Positions 42,737 through 51,803 of a DNA stretch of 64,000 nt are shown in pieces (the stretch's first letter is position 1; each line of letters begins with the position of its first letter). The DNA comes from Stutzerimonas stutzeri. Lineage in GTDB: Bacteria > Pseudomonadota > Gammaproteobacteria > Pseudomonadales > Pseudomonadaceae. Location: contig DDKB01000017.1 of assembly GCA_002339675.1 (NCBI GenBank), forward strand, positions 62,001 through 126,000, written 5' to 3'. The notes below the pieces were generated by a model, which was given only the letters and a program-made list of their open reading frames with translations, was not told the origin of the DNA and searched no databases. Position numbers and translations under genes: made by a program.

Positions 42737-44137
42737 CTACTGACCCCAGCGGCCGCTGCGGCGCATCGCGCCCCACTGGTGCTTGCGCCGCGAGAACCAC
42801 TGCCAGAGCCCGCGGCAACGCCAGAGTGTGTTGAGCTGGCGATAGCCGAAGTTCTCCAGCACCGCCATGAGGAACAGCCGCAGCATGTCGCGGCGCCGTT
42901 CGTAGACGCGAAACGACAGCGTCTCCAGTAACAGCCCATTGACCGAAAGCAGGATGCCCATCCCGATGGCCACCAGCAGGAACGCGGTCAGCGCCGCGTA
43001 GGACACCACGCCGAGCGCGAAGCCGCCGATCATGAAGGCGTAGCCGACCAGTTCGATCAGCGGTCCCAGCCATTCGAACAGCGCCATGAACGGCCAGGCC
43101 AACCAGCCGGGCGTGCCGCCGCGCAGGCTGAAGGCCAGCCGTGCGTGCCGCCCCAGGCTCTCGGCGAGGCCTCGCTGCCAGCGGCTGCGCTGGCGACCGA
43201 GCGTGCCCAGGTCCTCGGGGCATTCGGTCCAGCAAATCGGATCCGGCAGGTAGCGGATGCGGTAAGGGATGCGCTGTTCGCGGTGGTAGCGGTGCAGCCG
43301 CACCACCAGCTCCATGTCCTCGCCAACGGTGTCGGTGCGGTAGCCGCCCACGGCCATGACCCGCTCCTTGTCGAACAGGCCGAAGGCACCGGAGATGATC
43401 AGCACCGCGTTCATCGGCGACCAGCCCAGCCGGCCGAAGAGGAAGGCGCGCAGGTATTCGACGATCTGGAAGCGCGCCAGCCAGTTGCCCGGCAAGCCGG
43501 CGCGGATGAGGAAGCCGCCGCGCACCTCCGAGCCGTTGGCGATGCGCACGGTGCCGCCGGCCGCGACCGTGCGTTCGTCCTCGAGGAACGGCTGGACCAC
43601 CCGCAACAGGCTGTCGCGCTGCAGGATCGAGTCGGCGTCGACGCCGCAGAACAGCCCGTGCCGCGCCGCGTTGATGCCGGCGTTCAGCGCATCGGCCTTG
43701 CCGCCGTTGGCCTTGTCGATGACCCGCAGGTTGGCGTAGCGCTGCGAGCGGTAGATCGCCTGCACCGGCTGGTGGGCCACCGCCTGGCGCAGCGGCTCGG
43801 GGTGAGGCACCAGTTCGAATTCGTCGATCAGCACGGCCAGGGTGTTGTCCTTCGAGCCGTCGTTGATCACCACCACTTCGAATTCCGGGTACTGCAGCTG
43901 CAGCATCGAGCGCACCGAGGTGCGGATTGTCGCTTCCTCGTTGAAGGCGGGCATCAGCACCGAAACGGGCGGTTCCACGCCGAGATAGGGCGCGATCTCG
44001 CCGGTTTCGGCGCGCTGGCGGATGTACCCCATCAGGCTGGCCATCGACAGCACGTTGAGCAGCAGGTACATGCCGTTGAGCAGCAGGAAATAGAGGATGA
44101 AACCCAGTTGCAGCCACCACAGCCAGTCGATCGTCAC
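42737..44137 (-). CDS. membrane GT2 processive glycosyltransferase (YaiP/BcsA-type synthase)
   Basis: A 466-residue membrane glycosyltransferase of family GT2. All four catalytic elements of processive synthases are visible: VVVINDGS, GVDADS (DxD), TVGEDMEL (the catalytic-base Asp) and RQRSRWQRG (QxxRW, which binds the terminal sugar). One helix lies at the N-terminus and about four at the C-terminus (residues 340-430), as in cellulose, hyaluronan and PNAG synthases. No PilZ domain is present. Translation is coupled to the HEAT gene (overlap at 44134-44137), which follows the YaiO-type gene; E. coli yaiP-yaiO has the same pairing. It should polymerise and push a polysaccharide across the inner membrane. 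The sugar is unknown. Confidence 0.88.
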   Translation of the reverse strand: MTIDWLWWLQLGFILYFLLLNGMYLLLNVLSMASLMGYIRQRAETGEIAPYLGVEPPVSVLMPAFNEEATIRTSVRSMLQLQYPEFEVVVINDGSKDNTLAVLIDEFELVPHPEPLRQAVAHQPVQAIYRSQRYANLRVIDKANGGKADALNAGINAARHGLFCGVDADSILQRDSLLRVVQPFLEDERTVAAGGTVRIANGSEVRGGFLIRAGLPGNWLARFQIVEYLRAFLFGRLGWSPMNAVLIISGAFGLFDKERVMAVGGYRTDTVGEDMELVVRLHRYHREQRIPYRIRYLPDPICWTECPEDLGTLGRQRSRWQRGLAESLGRHARLAFSLRGGTPGWLAWPFMALFEWLGPLIELVGYAFMIGGFALGVVSYAALTAFLLVAIGMGILLSVNGLLLETLSFRVYERRRDMLRLFLMAVLENFGYRQLNTLWRCRGLWQWFSRRKHQWGAMRRSGRWGQ

Positions 44138-45258
44138 CGTCTGATCTCCGCGATGGCGCGGCGAAGCGCGTCCTGGCCGTAGCGGTCCTGTACCTCGCCG
44201 AGCAGCGTCCGCAGCGTTTCCGGGGTGCTGCCAGGCAGGGTCGCCAGACTATCCGCCGCGGCCTGGCGGACCCACCAGCTGCTGTCGCCCAGCAGCGGCA
44301 GGAACAGCGCGCTGTCGTCCTGGCGCGCCTGCTTGTGCAAGGCCTGCAGCGCGGCCAGGCGCACGTCGGGGTGCGGGTGGCGCAGCGCGTTGAGCAGGCG
44401 CGCCCGGTCACGCGGGTCGCCCAGTTCGCACAGGCAGCGCAGCGCCACCTGCAATTGCTCCGGTGCGGCATTTTCCTCCAACCGGGCGCGTGCCCAGGGC
44501 GCCGCGTGGCGCGGGTCGCCATGCACCAGCAGCGGGATCAGGCGCTCGCGGCGCGGGTCTTCGGAGCCGGTCAGGGCGATCAGCAGCGGCAGCGTGACCG
44601 CCTGTTCGCCGGCCTGCTGGCAGAGGTTGGCCAGGCGCGGCAGGGCCCAGTCCGGGCGTGCCACCGCCGCCGGCAGGATCAGCTGCATGGCGCGCGGCGC
44701 ATCCATGGCGATCAGGGTCTGCGCGGCGGCAAGGGAGACGACCATGTTGCGGCTCATCAACAGCGGCTGCACGGCGTCCCAGTGCGCCGGGTCGGCCAGG
44801 TGGCGCAGGCAGGTCAGGCCGATCAGCTTGCTGCGCACCCGGCCGCGCAGCAGGGCGAGGGCCTGGCGGTCCATGCCGAGGGCGACCAGGGCGCGGTTCA
44901 TCCGCTCGCGGGCGGCGCCGCGCAATTGCAGTTGGGTACGGTTCCATTGCAGGAGAAACCACAGCTGGCGACTGCGCGGCAGGGTCGGCACCGGCGCCGG
45001 CAGCTCGTCGCCGAGGCTGCACAGGGCGAAGAACGGCCGCCACTGGTCGTTGAACTGCAGGCGGCGGGCAGCACGCCGGCGCGCGACTTCGCCGAGCAGC
45101 ATGACCTGCAGCATCACCAGCAGGGTCAGGGCGCCAAGCCCGAGGGCGCAGTAGAGCGCCAGCTGCAGCATGGCGTCGTCCGGCCAGAGCGACAGCCAGA
45201 CCCGCTGCGGTGTCTCGCACAGCCAGGCCGGGCAGGCCGGCAGCCGTTCAGAAAGCAT
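44134..45258 (-). CDS. HEAT-repeat membrane protein
   Basis: A 374-residue protein with one transmembrane helix (LQLALYCALGLGALTLLVMLQVMLL, residues 30-55) followed by RRRAARR, which places the long C-terminal part in the cytoplasm. That part consists of HEAT-like helical pairs (VVSLAAAQTLIAMDAPRA, PDVRLAALQALHKQARQD, SWWVRQAAADSLATLPG). It lacks catalytic motifs and looks like a scaffold for protein contacts. The start at ATG 45258 overlaps the YaiO-type gene by 11 bases; ATG 45171 is a possible alternative. Sandwiched between the outer-membrane and synthase genes, it likely binds or positions the GT2 enzyme. Confidence 0.8.
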   Translation of the reverse strand: MLSERLPACPAWLCETPQRVWLSLWPDDAMLQLALYCALGLGALTLLVMLQVMLLGEVARRRAARRLQFNDQWRPFFALCSLGDELPAPVPTLPRSRQLWFLLQWNRTQLQLRGAARERMNRALVALGMDRQALALLRGRVRSKLIGLTCLRHLADPAHWDAVQPLLMSRNMVVSLAAAQTLIAMDAPRAMQLILPAAVARPDWALPRLANLCQQAGEQAVTLPLLIALTGSEDPRRERLIPLLVHGDPRHAAPWARARLEENAAPEQLQVALRCLCELGDPRDRARLLNALRHPHPDVRLAALQALHKQARQDDSALFLPLLGDSSWWVRQAAADSLATLPGSTPETLRTLLGEVQDRYGQDALRRAIAEIRR

Positions 45259-46387
45259 GCCGCAGGCCGATCTGCAGCCAGCGGCGCGTGTAGTAGTCGC
45301 CCTGGCGGTGGTGGCCGACTTCCCAACTCAGCGCCCAACGGCTGTCGAGCCAGTGGCGGCCCTGCAGGCTGATGGCGCGTACATCGCTGGTGATCAGGCG
45401 CTGCTCCTCGACCGCCTCTTCCTCGCCGGCGGTCAGGCGCAGGCCGGCGTAGCTCAGGCCGTTGTAGAACCAGTCCAGCGCCACATCATGGCCGATCGGG
45501 GTGCCGGCATTGGCCACGTCCGTGATGTTCAGCGTGTAGCCGGCGCGCCAGGCGCCCCAATAGCGCTCGCCGCTGAGCGCCAGGCGGTCGACGCGGGTGG
45601 TTTCGTATTCAGTGCGGCGCAGGCTGGCGGCGCCGAGAAAGCCCGCCGGCAGGCGCCGTTGCAGGCGCAGGTCGGCGTGCCACTCGGGCAGGAAATACGG
45701 TGATGGCTGAAAACCGACCTCCGGCTGCAGCGTCCAGTTCGCATCCAGGGGTATCACCGCGCCCGCCTCGACGCCCTGGTCCCACTCGCCGAAGCGCTGT
45801 TCGCGCAGCAGCGCGCCATACCAGCCGAGGCCCTCGGGTTGCGTGGAGCTGTAGTCCAGACGCTGGCTGCGCCAGTTGTCGAAGCCGCTGTCCAGCCAGT
45901 CCTGGCGGGCCGACAGCTCGAGTTCGTGGCGACGCTGCGCCGGCGCGGCGGCGACCGGTGCGCTGTCGGTCATCGGCGAGGTCAGCGCGGCGCGCGCCTG
46001 CTGGATGACCTGTTGCACCTCGGCATAGTCCGGGGCAAGGGTCGCGGCGCGCTCCAGGGCGACCAGCGCCGCCTGCGGCCGGCCGGCCCAGAGCAGCGCC
46101 TGCCCCTGGCCGAGCAGGTAGTCGACGTTGTCCGGCTGCTGTTGCAGCAGATGGTCATAGAGCGGCAGTGACTGTTCGGGACGGCCCTGCCAGGCACGCA
46201 CCCGGGCGAGCAGGAACTGCGCCTCGCGGTCGTCCGGTTGCGCTGCCAGGTGCGCGGCGAGAGTGGCTTCGGCGGCATCGAGCTGTTGCGCCGCGACCTG
46301 CCGCTGCGCTGCCGCCAGATCGGCGTGGGCCAGAGCAGGCGCGAGGACGGCGGGCAGCGCCAGGGCCAGCGCGCGCAACCAGTTCAT
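45248..46387 (-). CDS. TPR plus outer-membrane beta-barrel protein (YaiO family)
   Basis: A 379-residue exported protein. A signal peptide (MNWLRALALALPAVLAPALAHA) leads into TPR-like repeats (residues 25-130: DAAEATLAAHLAAQPDDREAQFLLARV, EQSLPLYDHLLQQQPDNVDYLLGQGQALLWAG), then a YaiO-type barrel from about residue 150 ending in the outer-membrane signature RRWLQIGLRHAF. TPR plus barrel in one protein is the layout of PgaA and BcsC export pores. The start overlaps the stop of the receiver gene (ATGA). It is the likely outer-membrane exit for the polymer made by the GT2 enzyme. Confidence 0.86.
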   Translation of the reverse strand: MNWLRALALALPAVLAPALAHADLAAAQRQVAAQQLDAAEATLAAHLAAQPDDREAQFLLARVRAWQGRPEQSLPLYDHLLQQQPDNVDYLLGQGQALLWAGRPQAALVALERAATLAPDYAEVQQVIQQARAALTSPMTDSAPVAAAPAQRRHELELSARQDWLDSGFDNWRSQRLDYSSTQPEGLGWYGALLREQRFGEWDQGVEAGAVIPLDANWTLQPEVGFQPSPYFLPEWHADLRLQRRLPAGFLGAASLRRTEYETTRVDRLALSGERYWGAWRAGYTLNITDVANAGTPIGHDVALDWFYNGLSYAGLRLTAGEEEAVEEQRLITSDVRAISLQGRHWLDSRWALSWEVGHHRQGDYYTRRWLQIGLRHAF

Positions 46388-46773
46388 CGGGCCTTCCTCA
46401 ACAGGCGGCGGATACGCGCCAGCAATTCCTCCGGCTGGAAGGGCTTGGTCACGTAGTCGTCGGCGCCCAGCTCCAGCGCGCGGACGATGTCCACTTCGCG
46501 CGCCTTGGCGGTGAGCATCAGCACCGGTACGGCTTCCCAGCCGGGTTGCGCGCGCAGCCGTTCGACCAGCTCGAGGCCGTCGTGGTAGGGCAGCATGATG
46601 TCCATCAGCGTCAGGTCGGGCGGACTGGAGTCGGTGATCCGCTCGATGGCCTGGCGGCCATCGGCGGCATGGTCGACGACGAAGCCGTGGCGCTCGAGCA
46701 TGAAGCGGATGAGAAAGGCGATGTCTTCTTCGTCTTCCACCATCAGGATGCGCGGGTTGGCAGGCTCGCTCAT
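46384..46773 (-). CDS. stand-alone response-regulator receiver
   Basis: A 129-residue protein that is a receiver domain and nothing else. Conserved sites: acidic pair in MVEDEEDI, phospho-acceptor Asp in LTLMDIMLPYHDG, Thr/Lys switch in VLMLTAKAR and DDYVTKPFQPEELLARI. The stop and start overlap with the YaiO-type gene and the hybrid-kinase gene on either side. With no output domain it must act by protein contact, for instance on the HEAT protein or synthase, or pass phosphate to an Hpt domain. Confidence 0.9.
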   Translation of the reverse strand: MSEPANPRILMVEDEEDIAFLIRFMLERHGFVVDHAADGRQAIERITDSSPPDLTLMDIMLPYHDGLELVERLRAQPGWEAVPVLMLTAKAREVDIVRALELGADDYVTKPFQPEELLARIRRLLRKAR

Positions 46774-49637
46774 GTATTGGCCTCTTCGATGGGGTGAGCC
46801 TGGCCCGGGGGCCAGTGTTGCAGCAGTTGCTGGATCAGTGCGGCCAGCTCGCTGCCGTTGTGCCGCGACTTGACCAGTTGGCGCAAGGCGAGGCGGCTGT
46901 CGTGCACCGGCGCGTCCAGCGCGGAAAAGATGATCACCGGCGGCGGTGGTTCGCGACGGGCCAGCTCGTCGAACAGCTCGCTGCCGTCGCCGTCGGGCAG
47001 CATCAGGTCGATGATCGCCAGGTCGAAATGCTGGCGCTCGAGCAGCGCCCGCGCCTCAGCGAGGCTGCCGGCGCCGTCGAGGTCGATGTCCAGCGGCGCG
47101 ACCAGCCGGGCCAGCAGCGCCTGCAGGTCCTCGTCGTCCTCGACGTGGAGAATGCGCGGACGCGCCCCGTGGCTGCCGAGGCAGGCGCGCACCACGTCCA
47201 TCACCCGCGATGGATCGATCGGCTTGTGCAGCCAGTCGATCACCCCGACCGCGCCACCGCGCAGCATGCCGTCGTCGTTGTCGCGGCGCTGCGGTTGCAG
47301 GCTGACGATGAGTACCGGCAGGTGGCGAAAGGCACTCTGGCTGCGCAGGTTCTGCAGGAAGGCGATGCTGTCCTCGTCGCTCAGCACCGGGCTGAGGGTC
47401 AGCGCCTGGACACTGAATTCGGCCAGCAGCTCGCGCGCCGCGACGGCGGTTTCGGCGATCAGGGTCTGGTAGCCCTGCTGCTGCAGGGCATCGGCCAGTT
47501 GCCGGGCTGCGGCGGCGTCCGGCTCGAGCACGAGGATGCGCGCGCTCGCCGGCCGGGCCGCCGCCCCCGAGGGCACCGCGGCTGTCGTGCTGGCGCCCGC
47601 CTGCGCGGGCGCCAGCGGTAGGCGCAGCCAGAACCGCGCCCCCTGGCCGGCCTCGGACTCGAAGCCGATGTGCCCGTGCATCTGCTGCACCAGCGAGCGG
47701 GTGATCGCCAGCCCCAGCCCGGTACCGCCGCGCTTGCGGGCGTCCGACGAGTCAGCCTGGGCGAAGCGTTCGAAGATCCGTGCGCGGAAGCTTTCCGGGA
47801 TGCCCGGCCCCTGGTCCTGGACGCTGATCTCCAGCTCGTCGCCGGCGTTGCGCAGGGCCACGCTGACACTGCCGCCGGCGGGCGAATGCTTGATCGCGTT
47901 GGACAGCAGGTTGGCCAGCACCTGGGTGAAACGGTCCGGGTCCAGATTGACCTCGCTGCGCACCGGGCCGTCCGGCGTGCTCCAGGCGAGGCTGACCCCA
48001 TGGTCGTCGGCATAGGGCTTGAGGTCGACCAGCGCCTGCTCGGTGAGCTGCTGCGCATCGCTGCGGATGAAGTGGAACGGCAGGCGCCCGGCTTCGAGCT
48101 TCTCGATGTCGAGGATGTCGTTGATCAGCCGCACCAGGCGCTCGCTGTTCTTGTGCGCGATGTCCAGCAGCGGGCGGGCGCCGTCGTCGATCGCCCCGGC
48201 GACGCCACCGACCAGCATGCCGAGCGCACCGCGAATGGCAGTCAGCGGCGTGCGCAGCTCATGGCTGACGGTGGAGATGAACTCGGTCTTCATCTGTTCC
48301 ATGCGCCGGCGCAGCGACATGTCCACCGCGACGGTGACCACATGGCAGGCGCCGTTGAGCATGGTCATGGGCCGCTTGACCACCTGCAGCCAGCGCTCGT
48401 CGCCCTGGCTGTCGACCAGCGCCACTTCATTGAGGCGCAGCTCGCCACTGCCGCAGAGCAGGTCGGCTTCGCCCTGCAGCAGGGGCAAGAGCCGCTCGGC
48501 GCCGGCAATCTCCTCGCTGCGGCGGCCTTCGATGGCGGCGGGCGGGCAGCCGAGCAGGGCCGCGAAGGCGCTGTTGCAGAGCAGGAAGCGGCCCTCTTCG
48601 TCGCGCACGAAGATGAGGTTTTCATCGGTATCGACCACCCGCCGCAGGAAGACCTGTTGGTCTTCGAGGCTGTCGCGGCTGCGTTGCAGCTCGGTGACGT
48701 CGCGGGCGATGGCCAGATGGTCGCCGAGCCCGGTGGGTGCCAGACGCACCTCGAAGGTGCGGCGGTGCTCCAGCTCGCACCAGGTGGTCTGGCTGCGCCG
48801 CTGCGCCTGGCCGGCCTGTTCCACCAGCTCGGCCAGCAGCGGCTCGATGGCCGCCGGTGCTGGCCCGCGGTTGTCGCTGGCCCGGGTCAGGGACGAGACC
48901 TGGCGCCCGTTGTCGACGGCATAGAGGTCGTCAGGGATCGCCTGCAGCAGCGCGCCCAACCGCGCTTCGCCGGCTTGTGCCTGCTGCGCCAGGGCCTGGC
49001 GGATCTGCAGGTTGCGGCGGATCGCCCAGAGCGCGGCGAGAAACAGCAGCGCCACCAGCAACCCGCCGATCACCACCAGCCGGCGGCTGTGGGCGAGGGT
49101 GTCGGCCACTGCACGGTTGGCCGCGGCCAGTTGCTGGCGTTCGTAGCCCTCCGCGGCGCCCAGCAGCGCGCGCAGGCGGTCCATGGCCTGCTTGCCGCCG
49201 GATTGCTGCAGGTGCTCGGCGGCACCCTGCAGACCGAGGTCGCGGCGTGCCTGGATGTTGCCGGCGGCGATCACCAGGCGGTCGGCGATGTTGCGGTCGA
49301 GCTGGGCGAACCAGCGTGAATCGGGAAAGGCCCGCCCTTCGAGCAGGGCCTGCAACTCGCGGCGCTGCCGCTCGACGGCGCGCAGGCCGAACTCGTAGGG
49401 GTCCAGGTAGGTCGGCGCGCCGGTAAGCACGAATCCGCGCGAGCCGGTCTCGATGTCCTGCAGCGAGGACAGCATGGACTGGGTCGCGGTGATGATCTGC
49501 AGGCTGCGGCTGACCGACAGGTTGCTGTCCAGCACCGCTTCCTGCGTCTGCTTGCCCTGCCAGCCGAGGGCGCCGAGCAGGGTGAAGGCGATCAGCAGGG
49601 CGAGCCAGTGCCAGTTGACCTGTGTTCTCGAGGGCAA
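46770..49637 (-). CDS. CHASE3 hybrid histidine kinase with two receivers
   Basis: A 955-residue membrane kinase. TM1 (residues 10-28), periplasmic CHASE3 sensor (35-175), TM2 (187-206), a degenerate PAS (225-315), a PAS (325-440), HisKA with His459 in STVSHELRTPL, HATPase (570-690; NLLSNAIKHSP, GPGIPESF, GGTGLGLAIT), then REC1 (about 700-825) and REC2 (835-945). REC1 has lost its phospho-Asp (ALTLSPVLSDE in place of the LLD motif), whereas REC2 keeps it (LAIIDLMLPDGDG). The start is TTG 49637, chosen because AAGGAG lies 7 bases before it and because it yields a complete first helix; the longer frame overlaps the cyclase gene. Confidence 0.9.
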   Translation of the reverse strand: MPSRTQVNWHWLALLIAFTLLGALGWQGKQTQEAVLDSNLSVSRSLQIITATQSMLSSLQDIETGSRGFVLTGAPTYLDPYEFGLRAVERQRRELQALLEGRAFPDSRWFAQLDRNIADRLVIAAGNIQARRDLGLQGAAEHLQQSGGKQAMDRLRALLGAAEGYERQQLAAANRAVADTLAHSRRLVVIGGLLVALLFLAALWAIRRNLQIRQALAQQAQAGEARLGALLQAIPDDLYAVDNGRQVSSLTRASDNRGPAPAAIEPLLAELVEQAGQAQRRSQTTWCELEHRRTFEVRLAPTGLGDHLAIARDVTELQRSRDSLEDQQVFLRRVVDTDENLIFVRDEEGRFLLCNSAFAALLGCPPAAIEGRRSEEIAGAERLLPLLQGEADLLCGSGELRLNEVALVDSQGDERWLQVVKRPMTMLNGACHVVTVAVDMSLRRRMEQMKTEFISTVSHELRTPLTAIRGALGMLVGGVAGAIDDGARPLLDIAHKNSERLVRLINDILDIEKLEAGRLPFHFIRSDAQQLTEQALVDLKPYADDHGVSLAWSTPDGPVRSEVNLDPDRFTQVLANLLSNAIKHSPAGGSVSVALRNAGDELEISVQDQGPGIPESFRARIFERFAQADSSDARKRGGTGLGLAITRSLVQQMHGHIGFESEAGQGARFWLRLPLAPAQAGASTTAAVPSGAAARPASARILVLEPDAAAARQLADALQQQGYQTLIAETAVAARELLAEFSVQALTLSPVLSDEDSIAFLQNLRSQSAFRHLPVLIVSLQPQRRDNDDGMLRGGAVGVIDWLHKPIDPSRVMDVVRACLGSHGARPRILHVEDDEDLQALLARLVAPLDIDLDGAGSLAEARALLERQHFDLAIIDLMLPDGDGSELFDELARREPPPPVIIFSALDAPVHDSRLALRQLVKSRHNGSELAALIQQLLQHWPPGQAHPIEEANT

Positions 49638-49786
49638 ACCGGTACTCCTTGACGCCGGTTGACGGAATGAGCGACGGCACCTGCACGGCCAGCCGTGTCG
49701 GTCGGGCAAGCGGCGTCCATGTGTCGCAGTGTAGTTGGAGTCGTCCTGCCTGCGACGGTTCGCTTGTTTTTTCGGTGTGCCGTTCG

Positions 49787-51421
49787 TCAGGGTTGCACGG
49801 CGATCTGCACCTGGTTGCGGCCTTGGTGCTTGGCCAGGTAGAGCGCCTGATCGGCACGTTCGAGCAGCTCGCCGCCAGTGGCCTGGCCATCGGTCTGGCT
49901 GATTCCCGCGCTCAGCGACACGCTGAAGGTGCGTCCGCCGGCATGGAAACTGAGGGCTGCGAAGCGCTGGCGGATCTCGTCGAAGATCCGCTTCGCCTGG
50001 TCGGCCGGGCAGTTGGGCAGCACCGCGACGAACTCCTCGCCACCGTAGCGGCCGATGCTGTCGATGCGCCGCAGACGCTGGCGCAGCAGGTTGGCCAGCG
50101 CACGGATGACGTTGTCGCCGGCGGCGTGACCGTAGCGGTCGTTGACCTGCTTGAAGTGATCGAGATCGAGCATCACCACGCTGGTCGGCTTGCCGCTGCG
50201 CAGGGTGCGCTCGGCTTCCAGCGCCACCTGTTCCTTGATGTCGGCGTGCTTGAGCAGGCCGGTCAGGCTGTCGCGCGACAGCGCCATGCTCAGCGCCCGT
50301 GCCCGCTGCACGCGGGAGAACACCGCGGCGGTCAGGGCATTGTCGCTGATCGGCTTGGTGATGAAGTCGTCGCCGGCCTTGAGCAGCGCGGCCATTTGCC
50401 GGTTGATGTCGGTTTCGGCGGAGAGGTAGATGATCGGCACGCGCAGCCATTCGTCGTTCAGGCGGATCATCTGCGCCAGCTCGATGCCGGTGAAGTCCGG
50501 CATGTTCATGTCGAGCAGGACCATTTCCGGGTCGAAGCTGCGCATCACCTCGAACAGCTGGCGCGGGTCGCTGAGGGTCTGCACCAGCATCTGCGAATTG
50601 CGCAGCACCAGGCTGTAGCGGGCCACGAGGTCCTCGTCGTCGTCGACGATCAGCACCCGGTAGGGTTCGCTCAACTGCAGGTTGAGCACGCTTTCCAGGG
50701 TGTTCTCCAGCTGGGTGATGTCCAGCGGCCGGACGAAGAAGCCTTTGGCGCCAGCGCGCACCGCTGCCAGCTGGCTGTCGAAGTCGCCGCGGTGGGCGAT
50801 GACGAACAGCGGTAGCGGTGACTCCAGGCCCTGCTGCAGGGCACTGATGGCGTCCAGTTCGCCGTCGTGCTGGCTGACGATCAGGGCGTCGGGCAGCTGG
50901 CCGTCGACCGCCGCCTGGAGCAGGCCCAGCTCGGGAAACAGCAAGACGTCGTAGCCAAAGGTGCCAAGGGTCTGGCGCATCTGTTCGCCCACGGCCAGGT
51001 CGCGCTCGAGCAGGTAGACGCGGCAACCGGCCGGCAGGGCGTCCTGCACCGGGCCCGGCGTACCCGGTTCCGGCCGGCCGTTGCGTTCGGTGGCGACCAT
51101 CTGGCGGATCGCCCGGGTAAAAGCCGCGAGCGCCTGGCCACTGGGCTTGGCAGCTTCCAGCCAGCGCTCGGCGCGCTGCTCCAGCAGCCGTGCCTGTTCG
51201 CCGAGCACACTGAAGCCGAAGGTCCCGGCAGTGCCCGCCAGGCGATGCAGGCGCTGGTGCAACTCGAGCATCAGCTGGCGGCGCTGCTCCTGGTCGCGGC
51301 CCTGCTGCAGCTGCTCGGCATCCCCTTCGAGGGCGGTCAGTTCTTCGGCCAGGCGTTCGGCGAATTTCTCGTTGAGGGCTCGCAACTGGCTCTGCAGCGC
51401 ATCGTTGGCGCCTTCACTCAT
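49787..51421 (-). CDS. Hpt-REC-REC-GGDEF diguanylate cyclase
   Basis: A 544-residue soluble signalling protein. An Hpt-like domain with His59 in LHRLAGTAGTFGF (residues 1-110), REC1 (133-245) without a phospho-Asp (DALIVSQHDG), REC2 (254-370) with it (MVLLDMNMPDFTG), and a GGDEF domain (385-540) with RYGGEEF and the substrate-site DLDHFKQVNDRYGH. The inhibitory I-site RRID lies five residues before GGEEF, so product feedback by c-di-GMP is expected. It overlaps the receiver gene 51414-51803 by 8 bases. It could take phosphate through Hpt or REC2 and convert it into c-di-GMP for the downstream polysaccharide machine. Confidence 0.9.
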   Translation of the reverse strand: MSEGANDALQSQLRALNEKFAERLAEELTALEGDAEQLQQGRDQEQRRQLMLELHQRLHRLAGTAGTFGFSVLGEQARLLEQRAERWLEAAKPSGQALAAFTRAIRQMVATERNGRPEPGTPGPVQDALPAGCRVYLLERDLAVGEQMRQTLGTFGYDVLLFPELGLLQAAVDGQLPDALIVSQHDGELDAISALQQGLESPLPLFVIAHRGDFDSQLAAVRAGAKGFFVRPLDITQLENTLESVLNLQLSEPYRVLIVDDDEDLVARYSLVLRNSQMLVQTLSDPRQLFEVMRSFDPEMVLLDMNMPDFTGIELAQMIRLNDEWLRVPIIYLSAETDINRQMAALLKAGDDFITKPISDNALTAAVFSRVQRARALSMALSRDSLTGLLKHADIKEQVALEAERTLRSGKPTSVVMLDLDHFKQVNDRYGHAAGDNVIRALANLLRQRLRRIDSIGRYGGEEFVAVLPNCPADQAKRIFDEIRQRFAALSFHAGGRTFSVSLSAGISQTDGQATGGELLERADQALYLAKHQGRNQVQIAVQP

Positions 51422-51803
51422 GCTCGGTCATCCATAGCTCATTCAATTGCGCGGCCAGTTGCAGCGGGTCGAAGGGTTTGTGCAGCAGCGTGCGCACGCC
51501 CAGGCGGCGCAGCTCCTCGGGCGGGGCCGGATCGTCCACCTGCCCGGTCAGCAGCACCACCATGGTCTGCTCCAGGTCGAGCAGCGGCGCGAGGCGCTGC
51601 AGCAGCTCGAGGCCGCTCATCTGCGGCAGCATCACGTCGAGCAGGATCAGGTCCGGCCTGAAGCCCGGCGCCTGTTCCAGCGCGGCTTGCGCCGTCGAGC
51701 AGCTGAGCACCTGGAAGCCGCCGAGCTTTTCCAGCGCGATGCGGGTCACCACCTGAATCGACGGCACGTCCTCGACGTGGAGGATACGCTGCAACGGCTT
51801 CAT
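51414..51803 (-). CDS. stand-alone response-regulator receiver
   Basis: A 129-residue receiver domain: acidic residues in ILHVEDVPSIQ, phospho-Asp in LILLDVMLPQMSG, switch residues VVLLTGQVD and LHKPFDPLQLAAQL. It resembles the receiver at 54245 (both start with RILHVED-PSIQ and contain GGFQVLSCS), so the two are recent paralogues. It is translationally coupled to the kinase before it (ATGA at 51800-51803), which is its likely phosphodonor, and overlaps the cyclase gene after it. Confidence 0.9.
   Translation of the reverse strand: MKPLQRILHVEDVPSIQVVTRIALEKLGGFQVLSCSTAQAALEQAPGFRPDLILLDVMLPQMSGLELLQRLAPLLDLEQTMVVLLTGQVDDPAPPEELRRLGVRTLLHKPFDPLQLAAQLNELWMTEHE

Noticed and set aside
49638..51026. 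N-terminal extension of the hybrid kinase across the cyclase gene
   Set aside because: The segment is a frame-shifted reading of the GGDEF gene; TTG 49637 has a clear ribosome site and produces a sensible first helix.
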